A stretch of 64,000 bases of DNA from Thiohalophilus sp. (GCF_034522235.1 NZ_JAXHLN010000003.1:1240001-1304000); one strand, 5' to 3'; shown: positions 32,362 to 42,230, numbered from the stretch's first letter. Made by a program: numbers and translations. The notes: a model not told the origin generated them from the letters alone.

Positions 32362-33738
32362 ATGGCACGGACATCAATGCATGGCGAGTGGTCGTCGCGC
32401 TGGGCGTTTATCCTGGCGGCAACCGGTTCGGCCGTTGGGCTGGGTAATATCTGGAAGTTTCCCTATATCACCGGGGAGAACGGCGGCGGGGCCTTTGTGC
32501 TGGTTTATCTGGCCTGCATTGCGCTGATCGGGATTCCGGTAATGATGGCCGAGATCATGCTGGGTCGGCGCGGCCGCCAGAGCCCGATCAACACCATGTA
32601 CGATCTGGCCGTGGAGTCGGGGCACAATCCCAACTGGAAATGGCTGGGCTGGCTGGGGGTGCTGGCCGGGTTCCTGATTCTCTCCTATTACAGCGTGGTG
32701 GCCGGCTGGTCGCTGGCCTACGTGTTTCGCTCGGCCAGCGGAGCCTTTACCGGCGCCACGGCCGACGGGGTGGAAAGTCTGTTTCTGGAGCGTTTTTTAT
32801 CCCATCCGGAAACCCTGTTGTTCTGGCACACGCTGTTTATGGCGATGACCCTGATTATCGTTGCCCGCGGGGTGAAAAGCGGGCTGGAGTCGGCCGTGAA
32901 GTTTCTGATGCCGGCGCTGTTTTTGCTGCTGCTGGTGATGGTGGGTTACGCCATGAGTCAGGGCGAGGCATTTATGCGCGGTTTGAACTTCATGTTCCGG
33001 CCTAATTTTTCCGCCCTGAGCTGGGGCGGGGTGCTGACCGCCATGGGCCAGGCCTTTTTCACCCTGAGTCTGGGGATGGGGGCGATTATGGTCTACGGAT
33101 CCTATTTGTCGCGTTCGGCGTCGATTGCCCGCACGACCTTCATGATTGCCATTGCCGACACCGGCGTCGCGTTGCTGGCCGGGGTGGCGATTTTCCCGAT
33201 TATTTTCGCCAACCACATGGAGCCGGGCGCCGGGCCGGGGCTGATTTTCATCAGTCTGCCCCTGGCCTTTGGTCACATGCCCGCAGGTGTCTTGTTCGGC
33301 ACGCTGTTTTTCGTGCTGTTGAGTTTTGCCGCCTGGACCTCGAGCATCTCGTTGCTGGAACCGGTGGTCACCTGGCTGGTGGAAACGTTCCATTGGCGCC
33401 GGGTCACGGCAACGCTGTACGCCGGGATCCTCACCTGGTTGCTGGGTGTGGTCAGCGTCTTCTCCTTCAGTGACTGGGCCTTCGAATTCGAGTTTGCCGG
33501 CCAGCTCAAGCAGAACGGGGTTTTTGATATTCTGGACATTCTGACCACCAATATCATGCTGCCGCTGGGCGGGCTGTTTATCGCTATCTTCGCCGCCTGG
33601 TTCATGAGCCGGGAGGCCAGTCGGGATGAGCTCGGACTGGGCGACGGGGTGCGCTACAATCTGTGGCGCGTTCTGGTCAAATTTGTGACGCCGGCGGCGA
33701 TCCTGCTGGTCTTCCTGAACTTGATCGGCGTTATTTAA
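32362..33738 (+). CDS. Sodium-dependent transporter, NSS/SNF family
   Basis: 458 residues, about 11-12 membrane segments. Signature SAVGLGNIWKFPYITGENGG in the first helix, the Na+/substrate site typical of LeuT-type carriers. Imports an amino acid or similar amine with Na+; substrate not predictable. Inner membrane. Single gene before ratA. Confidence 0.9.
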   Translation: MARTSMHGEWSSRWAFILAATGSAVGLGNIWKFPYITGENGGGAFVLVYLACIALIGIPVMMAEIMLGRRGRQSPINTMYDLAVESGHNPNWKWLGWLGVLAGFLILSYYSVVAGWSLAYVFRSASGAFTGATADGVESLFLERFLSHPETLLFWHTLFMAMTLIIVARGVKSGLESAVKFLMPALFLLLLVMVGYAMSQGEAFMRGLNFMFRPNFSALSWGGVLTAMGQAFFTLSLGMGAIMVYGSYLSRSASIARTTFMIAIADTGVALLAGVAIFPIIFANHMEPGAGPGLIFISLPLAFGHMPAGVLFGTLFFVLLSFAAWTSSISLLEPVVTWLVETFHWRRVTATLYAGILTWLLGVVSVFSFSDWAFEFEFAGQLKQNGVFDILDILTTNIMLPLGGLFIAIFAAWFMSREASRDELGLGDGVRYNLWRVLVKFVTPAAILLVFLNLIGVI

Positions 33739-33773
33739 GTCCCGACACCAAACCGGAGATAAATCAAAGTCTC

Positions 33774-34205
33774 ATGCAGACTATTAACAAAAGCGCGCTG
33801 GTGCCTTACAGCCCGGATCAGATGTACGCTCTGGTCGATGACATTACCGCCTATCCGGAATTTCTGCCCTGGTGTCATCATGCCGAGGAGCACCACCGTA
33901 CCGAGGCACAGGTGGAAGCGAGTCTGGAGATTGCCCATAGCGGTCTGCACAAATCGTTTACCACCCGCAATGAACTGCGGCCCCATGATCAGATTGCAAT
34001 GAGCCTGGTGAAAGGGCCATTCAAAAGTCTCCGGGGCGTCTGGCGTTTTGAGCCATTGGGTGACGCCGGTTGCAAGGTGTCGCTGGAGATGGAATTTGAA
34101 TTTTCCAGCAGGTTAATGGGGATGACCTTCGGTCCCCTGTTCAACAAAATAGCGGGCACCCTGGTGGACTCGTTTATCGAGCGGGCGAAAGTGGTGTATG
34201 GCTGA
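33774..34205 (+). CDS. ratA: RatA-family (START-like, coenzyme Q-binding type) protein
   Basis: 143 residues from ATG 33774. START/SRPBCC fold: SALVPYSPDQMYALVDDI, YPEFLPWCHHAEE, VKGPFKSLRGVWRFEPL and the C-terminal helix LVDSFIERAKVVYG. In gammaproteobacteria it lies with rnfH, as here (8-bp overlap). Reported roles are in ubiquinone binding or, in E. coli, as a toxin-like ribosome assembly inhibitor; the former is more general. Confidence 0.9.
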   Translation: MQTINKSALVPYSPDQMYALVDDITAYPEFLPWCHHAEEHHRTEAQVEASLEIAHSGLHKSFTTRNELRPHDQIAMSLVKGPFKSLRGVWRFEPLGDAGCKVSLEMEFEFSSRLMGMTFGPLFNKIAGTLVDSFIERAKVVYG

Positions 34206-34521
34206 GCAGGGCAAGAAATTGCAGGTCGAGGTGGCCTATGCCAGGCCGGATGTACAGGAGATCATCCCCCTGGAAGTGGCGCCGGGGACGACCGTCCAGC
34301 AGGCGATTGAGCTGTCAGGGATTCTCGAGCAGTTTCCTGAAATCGATCTGGCGCAAAACAAGCTGGGCATTTTCGGCAAGATCACTCGCGGCGATACCGA
34401 ACTGCAGGAGCGGGATCGGGTCGAGATCTACCGGCCGCTGATTGCCGATCCCAAGGAGTCCCGCCGACGTCGCGCGGCCAAAAAAGACGCGCCGGGCGAA
34501 ACGGAGCAAGGGGCCGAGTAA
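34198..34521 (+). CDS. rnfH: RnfH-family ubiquitin-like protein
   Basis: 107 residues. Beta-grasp fold with VEVAYARPDVQEIIPLEV and DLAQNKLGIFGKITRGD, then DRVEIYRPLIADPKESRRRR, the conserved RnfH core. Function poorly known. Charged C-terminal tail. Overlaps ratA and converges on bamE. Confidence 0.92.
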   Translation: MAEQGKKLQVEVAYARPDVQEIIPLEVAPGTTVQQAIELSGILEQFPEIDLAQNKLGIFGKITRGDTELQERDRVEIYRPLIADPKESRRRRAAKKDAPGETEQGAE

Positions 34522-34552
34522 GCGGCTCCGCTGCGGACGCCCTGTGGGCCCC

Positions 34553-34993
34553 TCAGGGCATCGGCAGATCGCCGCCTGGGGGGGGGCGTGGTGGTGCAGG
34601 ACCAGTGTTGCCGACCCCGGTACTCTGGCTGGCGGTATCGGGCAGCCCCCGGTTGGTCGGCGTGTAGAGCTTTTTATAATCCTGGAACTGGTCGCGGTCG
34701 ATTCTGGCCAGGCTGCCGTTCTCGAAGTGAAGTGTCAGGTGCTGGCTCTTCGGCTTGCTGCCACCGGGCTTGAAGCTGTAGACATAGTCCCAGCGATTGG
34801 CATGGAACGGATCCTGAATCAGCGGCGTCCCGAGCAGATAGGCGACCTGTTCGCGGGTCATCCCGGTGTTGAGTTGCTCGACCTGTTCGGCTTCCAGGGT
34901 GTTGCCCTGCTGGATGTCGATTTTGTAGATCGAGCAGCCGCCAGCTCCCGCGAGGAGCAGAGCCGGCAAAATCATAATGAGAAGGCTTCGCAT
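34553..34993 (-). CDS. bamE: Outer-membrane assembly lipoprotein BamE
   Basis: 146 residues from ATG 34993. Lipoprotein signal with lipobox LAGAGGC (Cys about 20), then IDIQQGNTLEAEQVEQLNTGM, YLLGTPLIQDPFHANRWDYVY and LHFENGSLARI, the SmpA/OmlA fold. Accessory subunit of the Bam machine that inserts outer-membrane proteins. The C-terminal extension is proline-rich. Divergent from fur, the common gammaproteobacterial order. Confidence 0.95.
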   Translation of the reverse strand: MRSLLIMILPALLLAGAGGCSIYKIDIQQGNTLEAEQVEQLNTGMTREQVAYLLGTPLIQDPFHANRWDYVYSFKPGGSKPKSQHLTLHFENGSLARIDRDQFQDYKKLYTPTNRGLPDTASQSTGVGNTGPAPPRPPPGGDLPMP

Positions 34994-35065
34994 TTTTATC
35001 CCGGATACGGTTATACTTGGCTTGCATGATACATCATGCGCCAGACAGGTTGTAGCGAGAGTGAT

Positions 35066-35485
35066 ATGGAAAGCCAGGATCTGAAAAAAGCCGGACTCAA
35101 GGCCACCCTGCCGCGACTCAAGATATTGAATTTCCTTGAAGCCAGCGAAGTGCGGCACATGACGGCCGAAGAGGTTTACAAAGCCCTGCTGGAAAGTGGG
35201 GATGAAATCGGCCTGGCAACGGTCTATCGCGTCCTGACCCAGTTCGAGACCGCCGGCCTGGTGACCCGTCACCACTTCGAAGGCGGCCAGTCAGTGTTCG
35301 AGCTCAACGAAGGCACCCATCACGACCACTTCCTGTGCGTCAAATGCGGCCGCGTTGATGAGTTCATGGACGAGATCATCGAAGAGCGCCAGCACGCCAT
35401 CGCCGACAAACTCGGCTACACCATGACCGACCATTCTTTATATATATACGGCATCTGCCCCGACTGTCAGAAAAAAGACAAGTAA
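35066..35485 (+). CDS. fur: Ferric uptake regulator Fur
   Basis: 139 residues from ATG 35066. Winged helix (GLKATLPRLKILNFLEAS, IGLATVYRVLTQFETAGLV) and dimerisation domain with metal ligands HHDHFLCVKCGRVDEF and CPDC near the C-terminus. Represses iron-uptake genes when Fe(II)-bound. Shares its upstream region with bamE. Confidence 0.96.
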   Translation: MESQDLKKAGLKATLPRLKILNFLEASEVRHMTAEEVYKALLESGDEIGLATVYRVLTQFETAGLVTRHHFEGGQSVFELNEGTHHDHFLCVKCGRVDEFMDEIIEERQHAIADKLGYTMTDHSLYIYGICPDCQKKDK

Positions 35486-35506
35486 CCTTTTCGGGATTCG
35501 ATTTTT

Positions 35507-35668
35507 AACGCGGAGTTCGCAGAGGCGCGGAGACGCGGAGGTCGCAAAGCAATTTTGAATTCTTAATGTTGAATTCTGAATTAAATGCTTCTCCGCAATT
35601 CAAAATTTAAAATTCAACATTAAAAATTATATGTCTCCGCGCCTCCGCGACTCTGCGTCCTCCGCGTT
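35507..35668. repeat. 162-bp palindromic octamer element, copy 1
   Basis: Outer arms AACGCGGAG ... CTCCGCGTT with repeated 8-mers (CGCAGAGG, CGCGGAGA, CGCGGAGG; right arm CTCCGCGC, CTCCGCGA, CTCTGCGT). Inner arms are AT-rich and also inverted (TTAATGTTGAATT / AATTCAACATTAA). A second 162-bp copy with the same plan is at 49575-49736. Lies between fur and recN; no ORF. Confidence 0.75.
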
Positions 35669-35695
35669 ATTCCCGGTAAATTTTGAAAAAGTGGT

Positions 35696-37369
35696 TTAAC
35701 CCGCCTGGGCGCGATCGATCATTTCGCGGGCGTGGGAGAGGGTCTGGTCGGTGATTTCGATGCCGCCGAGCATGCGCGCCACTTCGTCGACGCGCTGTTC
35801 GGGGGTCAGTTCGACGATTTCGCTGATGGTGACGTCGGAGGCGGCCCGTTTGCTGACCTGGAAGTGGTGCTGGCCCAGCGCGGCGACCTGCGGCAGGTGG
35901 GTGACACAGATCACCTGGCGATGGCTGGCCAGTTCGCGCAGTTGCAGACCGACGATCTCCGCGACGCGGCCGCCGATGCCGACATCCACCTCGTCGAAGA
36001 TCAGGGTCGGAATACGGGTGTCCTGCGCGGTAATGACCTGAATCGCCAGGCTGATGCGCGACAGCTCACCGCCGGAAGCGACCCGGCTCAGCGGGCGTAG
36101 CGGCTGACCGGGGTTGGCGCTGACCACAAACTCCACCCGTTCCAGGCCGTTGGGTGAGAAGCCGTCCTCGCGGGGTTCCAGCTGCACATCGAAACGGCCG
36201 CCTTCCATGCCCAGGGTCTGCAGGCTCTGGCTGACCTGTTCGGCCAGTCGGCCGGCGGCCTGTTGGCGGCCATCGCTTAGCTGCTGTGCCAGTTGGCGGT
36301 AGTCAGCCTCGGCTTCCGTCAGTGCCTGTTGCAACTGACCCAGCTGTACGTCGGCCTGTTCCAGGGATTCGAGCTGTTGTTGCAGCTGGGGCAGTACCCC
36401 GGGCAATTCCTCGACGGCCACGTGATGTTTGCGTGCCAGCGCATGCATGTCGGCCAGGCGTTGTTCGACCCAACCCAGACGTCCGGGATCCAGTTCCAGC
36501 GCATCGAGGTAGTGGCGCAGTTCGCTGCCGGCCTCGCGTACCTGGATCAGCGCGCTGTCGAGCAGCTCGGCGATCGCCTTGAGTTGTGAATCGGTGTCGG
36601 CCAGTTGTTGCAGTTCGCTGCTGCACTGACTGAGCAGTTGACTGGCATTGGTTTCGTCATTGTCCTGTAGCAACTGGCTGACCCGTTCGCTGGTCTCCAG
36701 CAGACGGCTGGCATTGGCCAGACGCTTGTGTTCCTGTTCCAGTTGTGCCGGCTCCTGCTCGCCCAGCGCCAGAGCTTCCAGTTCATTGACCTGAAAACGC
36801 AGCAGCTCCAGCCGGCTGTCACGTTCGTCGCTGGCCTTGAGCAGATTGTCCAGCTCGCTCTTGTGTTGCTGCCAGCGTTGATAGACCTCGCGCAGCTGTT
36901 GCAACAGTCCCTGATGAGCGGCGTAGTCGTCCAGTAACTGGCGCTGGATATCGCGTTTGAGCAGCGACTGGTGTTCGTGCTGGCCGTGCAGATCCACCAG
37001 CATCTCCCCCAGCTCACGCAGGCTCTGGATCGGACTGGGCTTGCCGTTGATAAACGCTCTGGAAGGACCGTTATTGCTGATGGTACGGCGAATGATGCAC
37101 TCGTTTTCGCTGGCCAGTTCCCGTTCGGCCAGCCAGGCTTCGGCGTCGGGGGCATCGACGGTGCTGAAGGTGACGCTGATCTCGGCCTTGTCGGCGCCGT
37201 GGCGAATCACCGCGCTGTCCGCCCGATCCCCCAGTGCCAGGCCAAGGGCGTCGAGCAGGATCGACTTGCCGGCACCGGTCTCGCCGGTGAATACCGTCAG
37301 ACCGTTGTCCATGGCCAGGTCGAGTTTTTCGACGATGGCGAAGTTCCAGATATGGATATGCGTCAGCAT
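35696..37369 (-). CDS. recN: DNA repair protein RecN
   Basis: 557 residues. SMC-like ATPase: N-terminal Walker A GETGAGKSILLDALGLALG, long central coiled coil (about 160-360) and C-terminal signature VASGGELSRISLAIQ with Walker B PTLIFDEVDVGIGG. Acts in double-strand-break repair. Upstream neighbour nadK on the same strand, 41 bp apart. Confidence 0.96.
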   Translation of the reverse strand: MLTHIHIWNFAIVEKLDLAMDNGLTVFTGETGAGKSILLDALGLALGDRADSAVIRHGADKAEISVTFSTVDAPDAEAWLAERELASENECIIRRTISNNGPSRAFINGKPSPIQSLRELGEMLVDLHGQHEHQSLLKRDIQRQLLDDYAAHQGLLQQLREVYQRWQQHKSELDNLLKASDERDSRLELLRFQVNELEALALGEQEPAQLEQEHKRLANASRLLETSERVSQLLQDNDETNASQLLSQCSSELQQLADTDSQLKAIAELLDSALIQVREAGSELRHYLDALELDPGRLGWVEQRLADMHALARKHHVAVEELPGVLPQLQQQLESLEQADVQLGQLQQALTEAEADYRQLAQQLSDGRQQAAGRLAEQVSQSLQTLGMEGGRFDVQLEPREDGFSPNGLERVEFVVSANPGQPLRPLSRVASGGELSRISLAIQVITAQDTRIPTLIFDEVDVGIGGRVAEIVGLQLRELASHRQVICVTHLPQVAALGQHHFQVSKRAASDVTISEIVELTPEQRVDEVARMLGGIEITDQTLSHAREMIDRAQAG

Positions 37370-37410
37370 GGGGTTTTGCTCATCCTTTTTACCATCATTA
37401 CCGGCACAGC

Positions 37411-38289
37411 TTAGAAATGTTCGCCCCAGTGCAGCTTGCGGCGCAGTATCTCATAATGATTATGCTGGCGGGGATGGATCAGGCGGACCACGGTCTCCTT
37501 TTTGCGGATCAGAATCCGCTCGCCCGAGACGACACCCAGGTTGATCTGGCCGTCGCAGGTGACCTGAGCGTGGGAGTGGGGATCTTCTTTGACCACCACC
37601 TCGATCTCGCTGTCGCCGTCGACCACGATGGGCCGGTAGCTCATGGTGTGCGGACAGATCGGGACGATGATCATGGCGTCCATGTCCGGCTCCAGAATCG
37701 GACCGCCGGCCGACAGGGCATAGGCGGTGGAACCGGTGGGCGTGGAGATGATTAGCCCGTCGGAGCGCATGCTGTTGAGCAACCGGCCATTGATGTAGGT
37801 TTCGGTCTCGACCATGCGCGCCACCTCCCACTTGTGCAGGGCCACGTCGTTAAAGGCGTCGCTCTGGCTGGGCGGCCCTTCGTGGTGGTGGATCACCGTG
37901 GTCAGCATGATGCGGTGCTCTTCCTCGAATTTGCCATCGAGGATTTCGTTGATCCGGGTATCCATCTCATCGGGCGAGACGTCCACCAGAAAACCGAGTC
38001 GCCCCAGGTTGATGCCCAGCAAGGGCACGTTGTATCCCACCAGGGAACGGGCGGCGTTGAGGAGGGTCCCGTCACCGCCGATGGTCATGGCCAGATCGCA
38101 GCGTTGTCCCAGTTCGGCCAGGCTGATCCGCGGATAATCGCATTGATGTAAATCCCGGGCGGTGCTCTCTTCAATCAGGATCTCGCACTGGCGCTGTTCC
38201 AGTATCCGGCCCAGTTCGAGAATGGCGGCGTTGACCGCCGGGTCGGCGTATTTGCCAATCAGTCCAATGGTATTGAAAGCGTTGTTCAT
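37411..38289 (-). CDS. nadK: NAD kinase
   Basis: 292 residues from ATG 38289 (GGGAAG upstream). GGDGT (TIGGDGTLLNAARSL) and NDVALHKWEVARM / STPTGSTAYALSAGGP motifs of ATP-NAD kinases. Phosphorylates NAD to NADP in the cytosol. Head of the nadK-recN unit; divergent from hrcA. Confidence 0.96.
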   Translation of the reverse strand: MNNAFNTIGLIGKYADPAVNAAILELGRILEQRQCEILIEESTARDLHQCDYPRISLAELGQRCDLAMTIGGDGTLLNAARSLVGYNVPLLGINLGRLGFLVDVSPDEMDTRINEILDGKFEEEHRIMLTTVIHHHEGPPSQSDAFNDVALHKWEVARMVETETYINGRLLNSMRSDGLIISTPTGSTAYALSAGGPILEPDMDAMIIVPICPHTMSYRPIVVDGDSEIEVVVKEDPHSHAQVTCDGQINLGVVSGERILIRKKETVVRLIHPRQHNHYEILRRKLHWGEHF

Positions 38290-38371
38290 TGTTATTCTTC
38301 CCGTTTTCGATTCCCCCGGCACGGCAGTCGGGCGGGCCTGACTGCGGTCGCGGCCAGTTGCAAATTCGCGA

Positions 38372-38398
38372 CTGGCACTCTATTCTGACGAGTGCTAA
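38372..38398. promoter_or_regulatory. CIRCE operator upstream of hrcA
   Basis: CTGGCACTC-N9-GAGTGCTAA. The consensus is TTAGCACTC-N9-GAGTGCTAA, so the right half is perfect, the left half matches 7 of 9 and the spacer is exactly 9 bp. Located 34 bp before the GTG start of hrcA, where HrcA binding would repress its own operon (hrcA-grpE-dnaK-dnaJ). Confidence 0.85.
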
Positions 38399-38431
38399 TC
38401 ATACCTCCATTTGACCAGACCGGGATGTGCC

Positions 38432-39469
38432 GTGACGAACGATCCGATTATAAATGATCGCGCCCAGTTGCTGCTAAAAACGCTGATAGAACGTTATATC
38501 CAGGACGGTCAGCCGGTCGGCTCGCGGGTATTGTCCCGTGAGTCGGGGATGAATCTCAGCCCGGCGACCGTGCGCAATGTGATGGCGGATCTGGAAGATA
38601 TGGGGCTGGTCAAGGCGCCGCATACTTCCGCCGGTCGCGTTCCCACAGTACGCGGATATCGCCTGTTTGTCGATAATCTGCTGACCGTGCGCCCGTTGCG
38701 CGGCAGCCTGATCGAGCAGTTTCGGGATGAGCTGTATCGTATCGACGATCCCGAGGTGTTAATCGATCAGGCCTCCAATCTGCTTTCCAGCATGACCCGT
38801 ATGGCCGGGCTGGTCATGCTGCCGCGTCCCGGCGCGGTACAGTTACGACATATCGAATTTCTGCCGCTGTCGGCCAACCGGGTGCTGGTGATTCTGGTGA
38901 TCAATGATCAACAGGTCCAGAATCGCATCATTCACACGGACCGCAGCTATACGACGTCGGAACTGCAGCAGGCCGCCAACTATCTCAACAGCGAATTCGC
39001 CGGCCACGATCTCGAAGGTATCCGCTCGCAAGTCCTCAAACATATGGAAGAGATTCGCGACGACATGCACCAGATCATGCAACTGGCGGTGCAGATGGCC
39101 GACGAGGTGATCCAGACCAGCCAGAGTGCCGACTATGTGGTGCACGGCGAGACCAATCTGATGAGTTACGCCGAAATGGGTGACATGGATCGTATGCGTC
39201 AGCTGTTCGAGGCGCTCAAGACCAAGCAGGACATCCTGCATATTCTGGACAAGTCGATTCACGCCGAGGGGATGCAGATCTTCATCGGCGAGGAGTCCGG
39301 CTATGCTGCTTTCGGGGAGTGCTCGGTGGTGACTTCGCCCTACAAGATGCAGGATGAAGTGGTGGGGGTACTGGGGGTCATCGGTCCGACCCGCATGGCC
39401 TACGACCAGGTGATTCCGGTGGTGGATGTGACCGCCAAATTACTGGGGTCACTCTTGACCTCGGAATAA
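38432..39469 (+). CDS. hrcA: Heat-shock repressor HrcA
   Basis: About 345 residues from a GTG at 38432 (a TTG at 38411 would add 7). Winged helix (NDRAQLLLKTLIERYIQDGQ, VGSRVLSRESGMNLSPATVR) followed by GLVKAPHTSAGRVPT and a C-terminal GAF-like domain. Represses CIRCE-controlled chaperone genes; folded with help from GroE. First gene of the chaperone operon. Confidence 0.95.
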   Translation: MTNDPIINDRAQLLLKTLIERYIQDGQPVGSRVLSRESGMNLSPATVRNVMADLEDMGLVKAPHTSAGRVPTVRGYRLFVDNLLTVRPLRGSLIEQFRDELYRIDDPEVLIDQASNLLSSMTRMAGLVMLPRPGAVQLRHIEFLPLSANRVLVILVINDQQVQNRIIHTDRSYTTSELQQAANYLNSEFAGHDLEGIRSQVLKHMEEIRDDMHQIMQLAVQMADEVIQTSQSADYVVHGETNLMSYAEMGDMDRMRQLFEALKTKQDILHILDKSIHAEGMQIFIGEESGYAAFGECSVVTSPYKMQDEVVGVLGVIGPTRMAYDQVIPVVDVTAKLLGSLLTSE

Positions 39470-39544
39470 TCATCCCCATATTCCCCCATAATTCCACACA
39501 GATTCGAACAATTTTCAGGTAATCGCAACGCTTCGGAGTAGAGC

Positions 39545-40156
39545 ATGAGTGACACAGACGTGACCGATCAACAGTCCCAGGACCACCCCGGCGACACGGA
39601 GGCCCGGCACGAGAGCGAGTCCCGCGCCCCCCTGGAGGCCGACAGCGTCGAGGAGTTGCAGGCCAAACTGACCGAGGCCGAAAACCGCGCCCAGGAGAAC
39701 TGGGACAACCTGCTGCGCGCCAATGCTGAGATGGACAACCTGCGCCGCCGTACCGAGCGGGAGCTGGAAAATGCCCACAAGTACGCCCTGGAACGCTTCG
39801 CCCAGGAGCTGCTGGCGGTGCGCGACAGTCTGGAAATGGGCGTGGCCGCCGCCGAGCAGGAAGAGGCCAGCGTCGAGAAGATCAAGGAGGGCACCGAGCT
39901 GACCCTGCGCATGCTCGAGGGCGCTATGGACAAGTTCAATATCCAGCCCATCGACCCGCTGGATGAACCCTTCAATCCGGAGCAACATCAGGCCATGTCG
40001 ACGGTTGAAACCCCGGACAAGGCCCCCAATACCGTCATAAACGTGATGCAAAAGGGCTATATGCTCAATGATCGCTTGATTCGCCCGGCCATGGTGATTG
40101 TCTCCCGGGCGCCAGAGACGGACGACAAGGGTACAAAGGGGGATCAGCAGGCTTGA
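39545..40156 (+). CDS. grpE: Nucleotide-exchange factor GrpE
   Basis: 203 residues. Acidic N-terminus, long dimerising helix (about 30-95) and the C-terminal beta domain with MVEKGYM-like NVMQKGYMLNDRLIRPAMV. Releases ADP from DnaK. 75 bp after hrcA and 82 bp before dnaK on the same strand. Confidence 0.95.
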   Translation: MSDTDVTDQQSQDHPGDTEARHESESRAPLEADSVEELQAKLTEAENRAQENWDNLLRANAEMDNLRRRTERELENAHKYALERFAQELLAVRDSLEMGVAAAEQEEASVEKIKEGTELTLRMLEGAMDKFNIQPIDPLDEPFNPEQHQAMSTVETPDKAPNTVINVMQKGYMLNDRLIRPAMVIVSRAPETDDKGTKGDQQA

Positions 40157-40238
40157 TCTCACTGCTAATGCCCCTATCTATGAAGTCACTAACAGTTTTT
40201 GAGAATCGAACAACGCGCAAAATGTGGAGAACTGAACA

Positions 40239-42173
40239 ATGGGTAAGATAATCGGAATCGACCTTGGTACTACCAATTCCTGTGTCGCTATTATGGAAAG
40301 CGGCAAGGCCAAGGTAATCGAAAACAGCGAAGGTGACCGCACCACGCCGTCCATCGTGGCCTATACCAAGGACAACGAAACCCTGGTGGGCCAGTCCGCC
40401 AAGCGTCAGGCCGTCACCAACCCGGAAAATACGCTGTTTGCCATCAAACGCCTGATCGGCCGCAAATTCCAGGATGATGAAGTCCAGAAGGACATCAACA
40501 TGGTGCCCTACAACATCATCAAGGCCGACAACGGCGACGCCTGGGTGGAAGTCAACGGCAAGAAAATGGCTCCGCCGGAAGTCTCCGCCAAGGTCCTGCA
40601 GAAGATGAAAAAATCGGCCGAGGACTATCTCGGTGAGGAAGTGACCGAAGCGGTCATTACTGTGCCGGCCTATTTCAACGACTCCCAGCGCCAGGCCACC
40701 AAGGACGCCGGCAAGATCGCCGGGCTGGACGTCAAGCGCATCATCAACGAGCCGACCGCGGCCGCCCTGGCCTACGGGATGGACAAGAAGCGCGGTGACC
40801 AGAAACTGGCGGTTTATGATCTGGGCGGCGGCACCTTCGATATTTCCATTATCGAGATCGCCGACATCGACGGCGAGCACCAGATCGAGGTGCTCTCTAC
40901 CAACGGTGACACCTTCCTCGGCGGTGAGGATTTTGACAAGCGCCTGATCGATTATCTGGCCGAACAGTTCAAGAAGGAACAGGGCATCGACCTCAAGGGC
41001 GATCCGCTGGCGATGCAGCGCCTCAAGGAAGGTGCGGAGAAGGCCAAGATCGAGCTGTCTTCCGCGCAGCAGACCGATGTCAACCTGCCATATATCACAG
41101 CCGATGCCAGTGGTCCGAAACATATGAACGTCAAGATCACGCGCGCCAAGCTCGAATCGCTGGTCGAGGAATTGATCACCCGTTCCCTGGAGCCGTGCAA
41201 GACCGCGCTCAAGGATGCCGGCCTGTCCGCCTCCGATGTGGATGATGTCATTCTGGTCGGCGGTCAGACCCGTATGCCCAAGGTTCAGGAAGCGGTCAAG
41301 GAGTTCTTCGGCAAGGAACCGCGCAAGGACGTGAATCCGGACGAAGCCGTGGCCCTGGGCGCAGCCATTCAGGCCGGTGTTCTGGGCGGCGACGTCAAGG
41401 ACGTGCTGCTGCTCGACGTGACCCCGCTGTCACTGGGTATCGAAACCCTCGGCGGTGTCATGACCAAGCTGATCGAGAAAAATACCACTATCCCGACCAA
41501 GGCGACCCAGGTGTTCTCGACCGCGGATGATAATCAGAATGCGGTGACCGTCCACGTCCTGCAGGGTGAACGCGAACGCGCCGACGCCAACAAGTCGCTG
41601 GGCCGGTTCGATCTGCAGGATATTCCGCCGGCCCCGCGCGGCGTACCGCAGATTGAAGTCACGCTGGACATCGACGCCAACGGTATCCTGAATGTGTCGG
41701 CCAAGGACAAGGCGACCGGCAAGGAGAACAAGATCGTGATCAAGGCTTCCAGCGGTCTGTCCGAGGAGGAAGTCGAACAGATGGTCAAGGATGCCGAAGC
41801 CCATGCGGCCGAGGACCAGAAGTTCCACGAAACGGTCGATGCCCGCAACCAGGCCGATAACCTGATTCATGCCACCCGCAAGTCCATGGAAGAGCTGGGT
41901 GACAAGCTGGAAGCCGATGAGAAGGAGAAGATTGAGGCGGCCATCAAGGATCTGGAAGAGGTCATGAACGGCAACGACAAGGACGAGATCGAGGCCAAGA
42001 CCAAGGCCCTGACCGAGGCATCCGCCAAGATGGCTGAACGGCTCTACGCTGAACAGGGTGCCGCCGGTGCCGGTGCTCAGGCCGGTGCGGAAGCCGCCTC
42101 GGAAGCAGGTGGCCAGGCCGAGGAAGACGTGGTCGACGCCGAATTCGAGGAAGTGGACGACAACAAGAAATAA
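40239..42173 (+). CDS. dnaK: Chaperone DnaK (Hsp70)
   Basis: 644 residues, standard length. ATPase domain begins [16 protein letters not shown], with [13 protein letters not shown] and [10 protein letters not shown]; substrate domain follows the [14 protein letters not shown] linker; Ala/Gly-rich C-terminus ends in the acidic EEVDDNKK tail. Refolds proteins with DnaJ and GrpE. GGAGAACTGA upstream. Confidence 0.98.
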   Translation: MGKIIGIDLGTTNSCVAIMESGKAKVIENSEGDRTTPSIVAYTKDNETLVGQSAKRQAVTNPENTLFAIKRLIGRKFQDDEVQKDINMVPYNIIKADNGDAWVEVNGKKMAPPEVSAKVLQKMKKSAEDYLGEEVTEAVITVPAYFNDSQRQATKDAGKIAGLDVKRIINEPTAAALAYGMDKKRGDQKLAVYDLGGGTFDISIIEIADIDGEHQIEVLSTNGDTFLGGEDFDKRLIDYLAEQFKKEQGIDLKGDPLAMQRLKEGAEKAKIELSSAQQTDVNLPYITADASGPKHMNVKITRAKLESLVEELITRSLEPCKTALKDAGLSASDVDDVILVGGQTRMPKVQEAVKEFFGKEPRKDVNPDEAVALGAAIQAGVLGGDVKDVLLLDVTPLSLGIETLGGVMTKLIEKNTTIPTKATQVFSTADDNQNAVTVHVLQGERERADANKSLGRFDLQDIPPAPRGVPQIEVTLDIDANGILNVSAKDKATGKENKIVIKASSGLSEEEVEQMVKDAEAHAAEDQKFHETVDARNQADNLIHATRKSMEELGDKLEADEKEKIEAAIKDLEEVMNGNDKDEIEAKTKALTEASAKMAERLYAEQGAAGAGAQAGAEAASEAGGQAEEDVVDAEFEEVDDNKK

Positions 42174-42202
42174 GTCGTCACTTTTTCGGCTGTCACTACC
42201 CT

Positions 42203-42230
42203 GGCTGGATGCAGGTAACTGCATCCAGCC
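42203..42230. promoter_or_regulatory. 12-bp perfect hairpin between dnaK and dnaJ
   Basis: GGCTGGATGCAG-GTAA-CTGCATCCAGCC. No T tract follows, so it is not a standard terminator. It may stabilise or process the mRNA and so set the DnaK to DnaJ ratio. Confidence 0.55.

Noticed and set aside
40065-41123. Long minus-strand ORF (352 codons) across grpE-dnaK
   Set aside because: Antisense shadow of dnaK; composition follows the codon pattern of the real gene and it has no recognisable domain.
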